A stretch of 64,000 bases of DNA, taken from Canna indica (Eukaryota > Streptophyta > Magnoliopsida > Zingiberales > Cannaceae). Every line of letters starts with the position of its first letter. Position 1 is the stretch's first letter. The position numbers and the translations under genes are program-made. The notes beneath the pieces were generated by a model. It was not told the DNA's origin. It was given only the letters and a program-made list of their open reading frames with translations, and made no database searches. The stretch lies in assembly GCA_034359265.1 (NCBI GenBank), contig CP136893.1:27598001-27662000 (forward strand). The letters are read 5' to 3'. Of the stretch, positions 1 to 9,857 are shown in pieces.

Positions 1-195
1 CGAATCAGCCCGATAACCCGATTATATTGGCACAATTTCGGCTCGATAGCACGATTTTGGCCCAACAAACTGTTTGGGCCCTATAACTCCATTTTCATCT
101 TTGTGTTATCGAGCTAACGGGACGTGCCGTGCCGGGCCGGACCGGGCCATGCACAAAAATTTTTCGGGCCGGGCCGACTCGAATTGCCACCCCTA
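1..195. mobile_element. hAT-type transposon terminus
   Basis: Read on the minus strand from 195, the sequence begins TAGGGGTGGCAATTC and continues into runs of GGCCCGG, the usual end of plant Ac-like hAT elements. Only one end lies in the window, so the mate and the 8-bp target duplication (which would be ATGGTCAT at 196-203) cannot be checked. No transposase coding is visible in these 195 bases. Confidence 0.55.
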
Positions 196-825
196 ATGGT
201 CATGCCATCTTTTTGGAGTTGATCATTGGTTGTCGATGCTCCAATCTCTTGTGCTCCTTTCAATTGTGAGTGATCGATTCATCTTCCTAAAGTTTGTCAC
301 TGTTTGTCGTTGCTTCGATTATTTAGCTAGCTAGGTTCACCACAAGAAAAATCAACAAGAGACAATCCCTATTTACCCATAGCATCACCAAATTTTTAGC
401 CCTAGTATGACATGTATAAATCTGAAAATTTCATCATGGTGTTTACCCGGTTTCAATATCTTAATATATCAATCAAAGCAAGTTTAAAGAATCTAAAAAT
501 TAGGAACAAATCAGTATGCATTCACCCAAATATTTCAGTCATATCATCCCCCAAACAACAATAAAAATTCAACATAACTTCGCTAGAAACTAGGCCTACA
601 AACGCCCTTACCGAGTGCCGAAAATAAGCATGCAGAATTCAAATATAACTTGCTAGAAACCAAGAAGTATCCAGCCCCGAACAGTCCTATTTCTGCCCTA
701 AAAGGGCCGATCAACCTAAGGGAAGTATACCCTAAAAGCCAACTCCAAAAATCACGGATCGATGTTCAACAATACCAGAAAACCAAAAATTTCAGATTCG
801 ATTCCAACAATACCTGAAGTAATTT
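196..825. other. Non-coding stretch, no gene seen
   Basis: No convincing reading frame. The only structure noticed is a short direct repeat around ACTT(C)GCTAGAAAC, near 568-592 and 638-660. Confidence 0.5.
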
Positions 826-1105
826 TAATAATTTTGACTATCTTTATCAATAATTATAAACACAAATATCTATAAGTTTAAATAACTATAATCAATTATT
901 TATTTCATAGTTTATTTAAATTATAATTTTTAATTACCACATTTATTAATATTATTAAGTAATTTCAATTTATTTTTTAAACTTATTGCTAATTTCTATT
1001 TAACTATTTACTATTTTCTTAATCCTTTTGATCTCGCTGTTTATTTTTATTCTCTTAATTAATTATTATTTTTATTAAAAATACTGAAGTTACATTTTAA
1101 AGTTA

Positions 1106-1140
<35 letters not shown>

Positions 1141-1535
1141 TGGTATATATTTTTATTTTTATGTCATTTTAAATTTGATTATTTTTATTAATAATTACAA
1201 ATACAAATATCTATATGTTCAAATAATTATAATCAATTATTTATTCCATAGTCTATTAAAATTATAATTTTTAGTTATTGTATTTATTAATATCATTAAG
1301 CAATTTCTACTTATTAGTATACTCATTGTTTTCTATTTGTCTTTCTTTTTCTTAATCCTTTTGATCTCATTATTTAATTTAATTCTTTTAATGATTTATT
1401 TTATTTTTCATTTAAAATATTATTGGTATTTTTTACCCTCAATATTTTTATTAAAAGATCAATGTTGTTTTTAGATTAATATTTTATTAATATATACTTA
1501 TGAATCTTATTCTTTTTAAGATTATAAAATATAAT
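826..1535. repeat. AT-rich tandem array, left half
   Basis: Two related units of about 340 bp begin near 849 and 1190; both carry a variant of AATAATTA(T/C)AAACACAAATATC followed by TCAAT(T)ATTTATT and TTAGTTATTG-like words. A (TA)13 run lies at 1111-1136. The same units recur at 27733 and 28059, beyond the Tat element, so one array was split by that insertion. No coding content. Confidence 0.75.
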
Positions 1536-1540
1536 CTATT

Positions 1541-1738
1541 TGGACTGGACCAGAACTATTGGGCTCGATCGGACTAGACCCAGCAACGCCACATCCATCA
1601 TTCCGGACCAAACCGTGTGACCCATCCAGGGGGCTCCGCCCTACGTCATCGAGCCAAGCTCAAGTCAAACTAAACAACTCTGCCAAGGGACCACACTTGG
1701 TCGCATAAGGATACACACATCCTACCTTATCAGAAGAT
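1541..1738 (+). repeat. Tat 5' LTR, left part
   Basis: This aligns base for base with 26883-27086 of the 3' LTR, up to CCTTATCAGAAGATAT. It then stops abruptly where copia LTR sequence begins. The remaining tail of this LTR is at 9763-9813. Confidence 0.85.
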
Positions 1739-1911
1739 ATATGCCTGTTGAAGGCCAGAACTCGAAAATGAAGCGTGCAAGAAGAAGGATAGAAAAATCA
1801 AGTTCATGCTAGGTTCGGTCGATCGAATAGTATTAGAAAATTGGCAGTACGTAGCCAATTCGGTCGACCGGTCGATCGACCAAATAGTATTAAAAATTGG
1901 CAGTAGCCAAT

Positions 1912-2119
1912 TCGGTCGACCGGAGGGTCGACCGGAGATGGTTATAAACCGGCAGTGGCTATTTCGGTCGATCGGGCGGTCGACTAACCGAGACAAAAAA
2001 TTGGCAGTGCTTGCGTCGGTCGACCTGAGGGTCGATCGAAGATGGTTATAAACTGGTAGTGGCTACTTCGGTCGACCGGGTGATCGACTAACCGAGGCCA
2101 AAAATTGGCAGTGCTTGCG
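1912..2119 (+). repeat. 104-bp U3 tandem repeat with GGTCGACC palindromes, two copies
   Basis: Units start with TCGGTCGACC at 1912, 2016 and (partial) 2120. Each full unit holds two to four GGTCGACC or GGTCGATC palindromes, a GATGGTTATAAA word and GGCAGTG(G/C) words. The 3' LTR has one unit at 8703-8806. Position upstream of the TATA box suggests enhancer-like U3 repeats; that role is inferred. Confidence 0.75.
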
Positions 2120-2275
2120 TCGGTCGACCGAAAATTAGAAAATCAGATTCACGACTCAGTTGGTCGACCCTTCGATCGATCGGACAGAGCGGCAAAAGCA
2201 AGAATTGCCAACGGTCACTAAGTGATCGATCGGTCGGTCGACTGATGATCGACCGGCAAGCGACCGAAAGACGTC

Positions 2276-2330
2276 CAACGGGCGAAAAAATGCCCGTTGA
2301 GGAGCCGTTCGGTTGAGGGGTTATAAATAC
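2276..2330 (+). promoter_or_regulatory. Copia LTR core promoter: hairpin plus TATA box
   Basis: A perfect 8-bp stem, CAACGGGC at 2276-2283 and GCCCGTTG at 2292-2299, lies just upstream of TATAAATA (about 2322-2329). The 3' LTR keeps the TATA box at 8998-9005, but its hairpin has mismatches. The same CAACGGGC/TTTTTTCG block occurs beside the TATA box of the minus-strand LTR at 36043-37374. Confidence 0.65.
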
Positions 2331-3092
2331 CCCTCTCCTAACTTCTTTAATTCTTCTTAACAACTGTTCTAAGATTCCATTGAGCCATTATTGATCATTC
2401 TCAAAGTATTTCTTGAATCATCCATTTGACAACCCTAGTTTCCATTATACATCCTTGATCTTGCCTTCAACCTTTGAACGATTCATCATTGAGGCATCAA
2501 GAGGAACTAGGACTCATGTTTGGAGCTAAGTATTTGTTGTATTATTTATTTGCTCCATTACTTGTGTATTTTTGTAATTTATTTCATTGTATTTGAGCGT
2601 ATAAGAAGACCTAGTGTTAGGTCTTGTGTGTAAGTGGTTACCACGGTGTAGAAGGTGTAAAGCCACTTGTGTAAATATAGTTTACTAGGATTAGTTGAGT
2701 TGTCCCTTAGGGTTGAGGTGGAAGAGTGCTCTTGGTAAGAAGGCGGAGACTTCCGGGTGTGGAAGTGCCTTAGGTTGAGAGTGAAACTCTTCCGGTCAAA
2801 GTCCTCTTTCTAAGGGAAATGATTTAATCCAGTAAACTTAGTTTGGAAATCCTAAGCGGGATGCTTAGGTAGTGGAGTAGACATTGGGGACGAACCACTA
2901 TAGATCATTGTGTTTGCATTAATATCTTGTTTGTATTAATTACTTTATCATTTATCGCTTCCGTATTTAGTCACTCAACTTGTAATTTATCTAAGTAATA
3001 AAAGAAACGATTAAAATCAGATTTAGACAATAACAATTAGTAAACACACTATATATTCACCCCCCCTCTAGTGTGCCATTTCACCCAATAAT

Positions 3093-3104
3093 TGGTATCA
3101 GAGC
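3093..3104 (+). other. Primer binding site, initiator Met tRNA type
   Basis: TGGTATCAGAGC lies two bases after the LTR end. This is the standard plant copia minus-strand primer site. Confidence 0.9.
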
Positions 3105-3159
3105 GAGGTTCGTAGCTTGAGATTTCACCATCTCTTCTACACCTTTTCTCGATTCAAGA

Positions 3160-4627
3160 ATGACACTAGAGTTGGTAGCATCTTCACCTCCTAGGTTCGA
3201 TGATTCTAACTTTGGTCTTTGGAAGAGTAGAATATATACTTTCCTAAAGACTCAAGGTTTAGGTGTTTTTAATATGGTAAAAATCAAATATATTGAACCT
3301 AAGGAAAACATGGATGCATGGACCCAAGAACAAATTAATAGGTTTGAATTAAATGCTAAGGCAACAAATTGCATATATTGTTCTTGTGAGAATAATATAT
3401 TTGAGAAGATCATGCATTATACATCGGCTTTTGATATTTGGGCAATTCTAAACATGTTATATGATTATGTCAAGACCGAAGAGATTGACACTTCTAATGA
3501 AGGTAGTGATGACAATGGTCATTCACCTACCACTAATCTTGTTCGGTCTTGGCACTTCTAATGAAGGTAGTGATGACAATGGTCATTCACCTACCACTAA
3601 TCTTGGTTTTGATGCCCATAGCTCTTCTAGTCAAAGCAGTAGCTCCAAGAGCCGAAAAAGGAAGGTAGTGTGCCATGCATGCAAGGAAAAGGGGCATGTG
3701 AAGAAAAATTGCCCTTCCATGAAGAACAGGGCAAAGAAGAGGTCGAATGCTTCCACATCTTCATTCCAGTCGAGTGAAGCATCCTCATGCCATGACTATG
3801 AAGCCACATCAAAAGATCGCCTCATGAATGATAACGATGAGGTACACTATTCTCCTTCAAGTCATGTTAATGAAAATGATAGCATTAACTCATCTAGCTC
3901 TCATGATTTACTTTATGATGAACTAATGGATGAGTACAAAAACATGTATGCCTTGTTAATCAAAAAGGATAAGGAGAATAAAATATTAAAGAAAGAAAAT
4001 ATAAGGCTTGATTCTCATTTGCATGAATGCAAATTAAAACATGAGAAAATGAAATCTAGTTCTTTTAATTCTTGCCATGATGATATGAAATTTGAGACTA
4101 AGGACTTGAAACATAAAAATGATAATTTAAAAAATGAAAATAACATGTTAAAAACTCAATTGCATGCTATTCAAAAATCCATGAATGATTTGAAAAGTGA
4201 GATTATCTTCTTGAATAAGAAAGTAAATGAATTAAAAAATGCGTCATCTCCTAAGAACACTAGAATGAAAAATGCTTATGTAAAGAATGCCAATGTTCGT
4301 CATCATTCTCATGTTAGGCATTCCTCATTTAAATCTCATGTTCAAAAGAAGAATGTTTCACTTAAGAATGCTCATGTCCATCATTCTTCTTATGTCAAAT
4401 ATTCTAACATTAAATCTCATGTCCATAATGAAAAGAAGATATTTAATGGATATTATTTTTGTTGTGATGTTTATGGGCATGCTATATATGATTGTGCATT
4501 TAAGATGAACCCAAGTGGCGTTAAGACACTTTGGGTAGCTAAGTCCTCTAATCCCCAAGGACCCAAAGTCATTTGGGTACCAAAGATCTCATCTTCTCTT
4601 GTAGGGGGGGCAATCACACAAGGATGA
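3160..4627 (+). pseudogene. Copia gag remnant (family A, copy 1)
   Basis: The ATG at 3160 opens a SIRE-type gag N-terminus (PPRFDDSNFGLW, then a NAKATN stretch). After about 105 codons it jumps to the C-terminal half, so the middle of the UBN2-type gag domain is missing. The C-terminal half has a CCHC zinc knuckle (CHACKEKGHVKKNC, near 3680-3720), a long Lys/Glu/Asn-rich coiled-coil, and a decayed second knuckle ending GHAIYDC. A 52-bp duplication (3489-3540 and 3553-3604) shifts the frame: the first frame stops at 3561 and the second runs to 4627. The product would be a nucleocapsid-like protein; as it stands it is broken. Confidence 0.8.
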
Positions 4628-6110
4628 GTTGATGATGGTTGGTGGGAGTTGCATGAAGACTTAAAACTTCACCAAATACAAGTTGCAGCTTCGCATTGTA
4701 TGTATGCTTTCGGCATGAAAAATTAACATCTAGTTAATTTGGTATCATCTTCTTACTTGCTCTGCTTCATTTAAGTTAGAGTGTATGATACATATTTAAT
4801 TGAGTTATTTTTCCCGCTCTTGATAAGAGTCTTTTTAAAAAATATTTTTGATTTTTGATTTCTCGGTCTCTTCGGAGACCAATGTGGCCTGTAATGTGCC
4901 TAAGCGACCTTGCGGTTCTAAATCGTAGGCTCATTATGGCCTTTCAGTTTTCAACCAATAGGAAGGATTGAAGATCATGTTTTCATATTTATTATTTTGT
5001 GATCTCTTAAAATTCGTTTTGATATTACTTGATTTCATTTAAAACGAATCTCAAACTATATAGCAAAGATGTATTTTGAAAATGATATTTGAATCTCTCT
5101 TTGCTATTTGGTTTGGGTTGCTAGCTTGCTAGTAGTTTTATTTTTATGAAATCTACTAATGAAGTCTATCTGCAAGTTATGAATTTTAATGAAAGGCTAA
5201 ACTGCCATGAAGAAAATTAAAAGGTAAATGACAAGTTTGGCAAAACTCCAAGAATGAGGTATGAGTTTAAATTTGACAAAATCTTTGTAGAATATTGAAT
5301 ATTCATGCTCTCATGATGTCTCTATACTCATGATTATTTTTGAATGCCAAATCTATGAAATTACATGAGTAGGTAAAACCTTGAGATCTTAAGAAATTTC
5401 ATGATATCTTGATCGATTGAAATTTGCTCTAAGTTAAAATTCACATTAGAGACTATCATTTTGAGCTAGTAGTTGGAAAACATAGTTAGATTTACTCATA
5501 TTAAGTGCTCATGTGTCTATACTTGAAAAACCATGAGTATAAGTTAAGGATTGATAATTAGCAACTTCATAGCAATATGGGTGTCTTTTGAACGAAATGA
5601 TGCTAAGATAATTTTTTTGACCAAATGGCATTATCTTTGTCTCAAATTTAGCATACATGCTTTAAATGATCATATGTTGGTATCTAGAAAGTTTGAACAA
5701 AATTTGAAATCGTTGGACAAATGACTTGTATTTACAAAAATGCCACTAAGAACTTGTAGTTTTTCTAGAAAATTGTAGAGATATTCTTTTTGAGTGATTC
5801 TTGATTGTTTGGAATCCTCATGAAGTCTAGTTCATGTGGGAAAAATTTCATAAAATTTGAATATACACATCTCTCAAAAATAATTTTTTTTAAGAGCTTA
5901 AAAACTCATGACAAATCGAGCGGTCAATCGACATGCGACCGCTCGATCGACCGGCGGACGGAAAACCATCTGGTTCGTCCATTTTTTCGCCAAATTTAAT
6001 CCAGACCCTTCAACTCAAGTTCTTAAGCCCGAAACTAGGGCTTCCTTGCCCATTCAACCGACTGCTCAACCTTTCTTCCTTGATTCTAGACTTTCTACTT
6101 CATCTCCAAG
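4628..6110 (+). other. Copia internal non-coding region in place of pol
   Basis: This AT-rich sequence has no RT, integrase or protease motif in any frame. Several stretches (for example GATTTACTCAT with TTGAAAAA(C/T)CATGAGTA words near 5490-5550) recur in the second family A element near 60830-60900, so this is a family-conserved spacer, not random filler. A short CGATCGACCGGCGG patch near 5942 resembles the LTR palindromes. The end, about 5990-6110, looks like a transcribed leader that stops at a splice donor. Confidence 0.6.
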
Positions 6111-6739
6111 GTAAAATACTTGATCTTTAGCTACCATTCATGAGAGTTTATACTCAATGTTTTTTTTTTTTGAAAGAAGTTTATACTCAATGTTGAGTGG
6201 GTTCTTCATCTATTCTTCTCTCAATGTCTTGATTCATCCATAAAAATCATGATTCATGTTTCTTTTTCTTGGATGATGATTTTCTTTGGCATGTTTACCT
6301 CAAAAACAAGTTTTTAGGGAAGAAAAATAAAATATCTCATGTTTTCTTTTATTGAGTAATAAAAAGCTTGCTTTCTTTCATGAGTTATCCTCAACATTTG
6401 TTTTTGTCTCTCTTAAAAGAATTTTTTTTGGTCAATTAGAATATTTTTTTTCATCCTTATCTAGCCAAAACAAAAGTTTTTCTTTATAAATGATTTAAAT
6501 GTATGTGTGCTCTTTTATTTGTGGCTCACTTTATATTTTTGGATCTTATCTTTTATTTTTGTTTTTGTTTTTTGTTTTTTTTGGCCTCACATATTGAGAT
6601 TTAATGTTAAAATCCATTTTTTTTAAAGAGGTCTTGCATGAATCTATGTCAATCTTAAAAGTGCTTCCTCTCATTGTTTTAAAAGCATGCATCTCTCATC
6701 AAAGCTAATCATCTACACATCATCCTAATTGTCTTGCAG
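6111..6739 (+). other. Predicted leader intron of the 3' ORF
   Basis: A donor-like AG/GTAAAA at 6109-6116 and a T-rich tract ending GTCTTGCAG at 6731-6739 bracket a very T-rich 629-bp stretch. The ATG of the downstream ORF lies two bases after the acceptor. This fits a spliced subgenomic leader, but splicing is inferred only from the consensus sites. Confidence 0.45.
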
Positions 6740-6740
6740 A

Positions 6741-7883
6741 ATGGCACCCAAGTCAAAGCTCCCAAGTTTGCCCGATAACCTTTTGACCTCTATAGGCAAG
6801 GCACAAGCTCCTAGGTTTGCAGACAAGGGCATTCTACAGACTCGTCCAGTTAACTTAGGTGACCTAGAGCAGTTTGACATTAGGAGTAAACTTGCAAGCA
6901 TGGGTTGGGTCGAGTTCTTAGGAAAGCAAGTACCAGTGTGTCCCATCCTCATAAAAGCCTTTTTCTCCAACCTAGTAATAGATAAAGCTAGACTGGGAGA
7001 CGGACTAGTTCTCCGATCTGAAATTATGGGCAAATCCATAGTAATTACAGAATCGGGCATTAGAGATGCTTTTGGGTTCCCTCTGCTAGGAAGGCCAATA
7101 TATAAGATGTTCACACACCTATTTCATGAGGATTTTCCTACTCATGAAGTTATATCAGCTATCTGTCCCGAGGACTATCAAGGAATGCTTCCTACCCAAA
7201 GCATCAAACTTTCAACCTCTGCTAGGATTATGCACCTCATCATTGCATATAATATTCTTCCTAGAGCAGGTCACTATGAGGAAGTAACCACTATGAGTTC
7301 TAGGGTACTCTTCTTTGCCATGTCTTACATACCCATAGACGTCCTTGATCTCATGCTTCGGTATATAGCGGATGTTCATGCCTCTAAGAAGCAAGCCCTA
7401 CCATATGCCTCAATAATTTCTCACTTCATATATGCTGCTGGGGTCAATAAATCTAGATATGAAATAGAGCCTATACCCAAAGACATAGATCCATCCTCTC
7501 TTAATCGCATGAAAATCCTTGAAAATCAGCATGGTAAGAGAATGTGAGGGGTTCCTGAGGAACTCACTGATCATGATACGACCATGGAGGAGGGCGAAGC
7601 TGGTGGAAGTTCATCATCCGACACTCCCATTGCTCGTCTAGGTGATCTGGAGCATCGCTTTGCTCAGTTTCATATCGACCAGGTGGAATGGAACATAGGC
7701 ACAAGAGAGCGCCTAGACGAGTACGGCCGTCGGATCGACGAGTTTGGTCAGATGATCGATGAGCATGGCCAGCGTATGGATGAGTACGATCGTCGGTATG
7801 ATGAGATGTATGGTCGGATGGATGAGATGTGGCAATACTATGAGTCGCATCTACCACCTCAACCACCACCTGAGGATGATTAG
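6741..7883 (+). pseudogene. Envelope-position ORF, 'putative plant transposon protein' type, one stop
   Basis: The ATG at 6741 (MAPKSKLP) is preferred because it follows a splice acceptor; an in-frame ATG at 6729 would lie inside the intron. The first ~265 codons resemble the plant-transposon domain found 3' of gag or pol in SIRE-like elements: a GWVEFLGKQVP stretch, then an SEIMGKSIVITESGIRDAFGFP-like segment (given here in part). An in-frame TGA at 7545-7547 interrupts it, and the same frame continues to 7883. The C-terminal part, about residues 325-365, is a run of seven-residue repeats of the type R-x-D-E-x-x-x, then a Pro-rich tail. There is no signal peptide or convincing membrane segment, so a true envelope role is doubtful. 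Function unknown. Confidence 0.7.
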
Positions 7884-8343
7884 TATTATGTGTTGTTTTG
7901 ATGTTAGCCTTTGCATGGACTTGTATTAATACTACACTTGCTTGATCGACTTTATATTTGTATTTGAAACTCCTTATCTGTAAGGATTATGTGATGATTG
8001 AATGACTTGTTATATTTGAAACATGTTAATGTTTACACTTGGTTGTTCTATAATATCAATTTTTCATCCCTTGAGTTGAGATCTTCATGCTTCATGAAAA
8101 CTAATTTTAGAGTCTCAACGGCTATAGGTTGATTTTTTTTGCCCTTTTTGATTGATGTTAAAAGGGAAGAAAAATATAGGTAAAGGGAAAGAAAATATAG
8201 AAAAACCATGCATATAGATAGGGGGAGTTCTATTATATAGATATGCATATTGATAGCGGGAGAAATCCCTTAGTTGATATCCTTTGCGCTTTAATATATA
8301 TATATTTTTTAAGGATGTTTGTCATCATCAAAAAGGGGGAGAT
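7884..8343 (+). other. Copia 3' untranslated region and polypurine tract
   Basis: Non-coding AT-rich sequence ends in AAAAAGGGGGAGA (about 8330-8342), the polypurine tract that primes plus-strand synthesis, directly before the TGTTGG of the 3' LTR. Confidence 0.75.
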
Positions 8344-9762
8344 TGTTGGCCTAAGATTTTCTACCTTGGTCTTAATCTCGGTTTTGATGATAACAAACAT
8401 GGAACTAATGGTTCATTGAGAAATATTTTTAGGTTCCATATCGATTAGCTCTTGATGTCCTCAAATTAGAAATATTAAAGAAATAGGAAAATCGAAAGGA
8501 CATTGATCGTCGCGTTCGGGTTCATCGTGGAAAACTCTCGAAGTTTGACGTATGCACTAAAGAACACATGGAAGGCTCACCAAGGTGTCGCACGTTGAAG
8601 GCCGGAACCCGAAAATGAAGTGCGCAAGAAGAAGGCTGGAAAAATCAAGTTCAGCCTAGGTTCAGTCGACCGAATAGTGTTAAAAAATTAGCAGTAGCCA
8701 ATTCGGTCGACTGGAGGGTCGGCCGAAGATGGTTAAAAACTGGCAGTGGCTACTTCGATCGGCCGGGCGGTCGACCGACCGAGGCCAAAAATTGGCAGTG
8801 CTTGCGTCGGTCGATCGGAAAGCAGAGAAGCAAATTCGTGACTCAGCTGGTCGACCCTCTGATCGACCGGACAGAGCGGCAAAAGCAAGAATTGCTAGTA
8901 GTCGCTGGGCGGTCGATCGGTCGATCGATCGACAAGCGACCGAACAGCATCCAACGGGCGAAAAAATACCTGTTGAGGAGCCATTCGGTTGAGGGGTTAT
9001 AAATACCCCTCTCCTAACTTCTTTAATTCTTCTTAACAACTGATCTAAGCTTCCATTGAGCCATTATTGATCATTCTCAAAGTATTTCTTGAATCATCCC
9101 TTTGACAACCCTAGTTTCCATTATACATCCTTGATCTTGCCTTCAACCTTTAAACGATTCATCATTGAGGCATCAAGAGGAACTAGGACTCGTGTTTGGA
9201 GCTAAGTATTTGTTGTATTATTTATTTGCTCCATTACTTGTGTATTTTTGTAATTTATTTCATTGTATTTGAGCGTATAAGAAGACCTAGTGTTAGGTCT
9301 CGTGTGTAAGTGGTTACCTTAGTGTAGAAGGTGTAAAGCCACTTGTGTAAACATAGTTTACTAGGATTAGTTGAGTTGTCCCTTAGGGTTGAGTTGGAAG
9401 AGTGCTCTCGGTAAGAAGGCGGGGACTTCCGGTCGTGGAAGTGCCTTAGGTTGAGAGTGAGACTCTTTGGGTCAAAGTCCTCTTTGTAAGGGAAATGATT
9501 TAATCTAGTAAACTTAGTTTGGAAATCCTAAACGGGGTGCTTAGGTAGTGGAGTAGGTATTGGGGCCGAACCACTATAAATCATTGTGTTTGCATTAATA
9601 TCTTGTTTGTATTAATTACTTTATCATTTATCGCTTCCGCATTTAGTCACTCAACTTGTAATTTGCCTAAGTAACAAAAGAAACGATTAAAATCAGATTT
9701 AGGCAATAACATTTAGTAAATACACTATTCACCTCCCCTCTAGTGTGCCATTTCACCCAATA
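8344..9762 (+). repeat. Copia family A 3' LTR
   Basis: It starts TGTTGGCCTAAGATTTTC and ends CACCCAATA (1,419 bp). The TATA box is TATAAATA at 8998-9005. There is a single 104-bp U3 unit at 8703-8806. The R/U5 part contains AAGACCTAGTGTTAGGTC and GGTAGTGGAGTAG blocks shared by all related LTRs in the window. Confidence 0.9.
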
Positions 9763-9813
9763 AAGGAGAGACACCGAACCGGACCGAAAGGCCCCAGATC
9801 TCAGGCAGGAACA
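9763..9813 (+). repeat. Tat 5' LTR, right part
   Basis: GGAGAGACACCGAACCGGAC and the following CAGGCAGGAACA match 27303-27352 of the 3' LTR. The part of the LTR equivalent to about 27087-27302 is missing here, lost with the start of the inserted copia LTR. Confidence 0.8.
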
Positions 9814-9831
9814 TTTGGCGCCCACCGTGAG
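9814..9831 (+). other. Tat primer binding site
   Basis: TTTGGCGCCCACCGTGAG directly follows the 5' LTR end. This is the familiar TGGCGCCCACCGTG junction of Tat-lineage gypsy elements. Confidence 0.85.
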
Positions 9832-9857
9832 ATGAAGTAAAGCTTACATCCCCCACA

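Larger units (their letters stand above)
1745..3090 (+). repeat. Copia family A 5' LTR, 5'-truncated
   Basis: It begins at GTTGAAGGCC, equivalent to 8594 of the 3' LTR, so about 250 bp of U3 is absent. It ends CACCCAATA, a decayed form of the expected CCAACA, just before the primer site. It carries two copies of a 104-bp U3 unit where the 3' LTR has one. Confidence 0.85.
1745..9762 (+). mobile_element. Pol-less SIRE/Maximus-like copia element (family A, copy 1)
   Basis: The order is truncated 5' LTR (1745-3090), Met-tRNA primer site TGGTATCAGAGC (3093-3104), gag remnant, long non-coding stretch, an envelope-position ORF, polypurine tract, 3' LTR (8344-9762). No protease, integrase, RT or RNase H motif is seen between gag and the 3' ORF, so the element is non-autonomous. 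It sits inside the Tat 5' LTR. Confidence 0.85.

Noticed and set aside
3093..3104. TGGTATCAGAGC at 3093, 45564 and 46881 as tRNA pieces
   Set aside because: Each lies just after an LTR end; they are primer-binding sites complementary to initiator tRNA, and no cloverleaf surrounds them.
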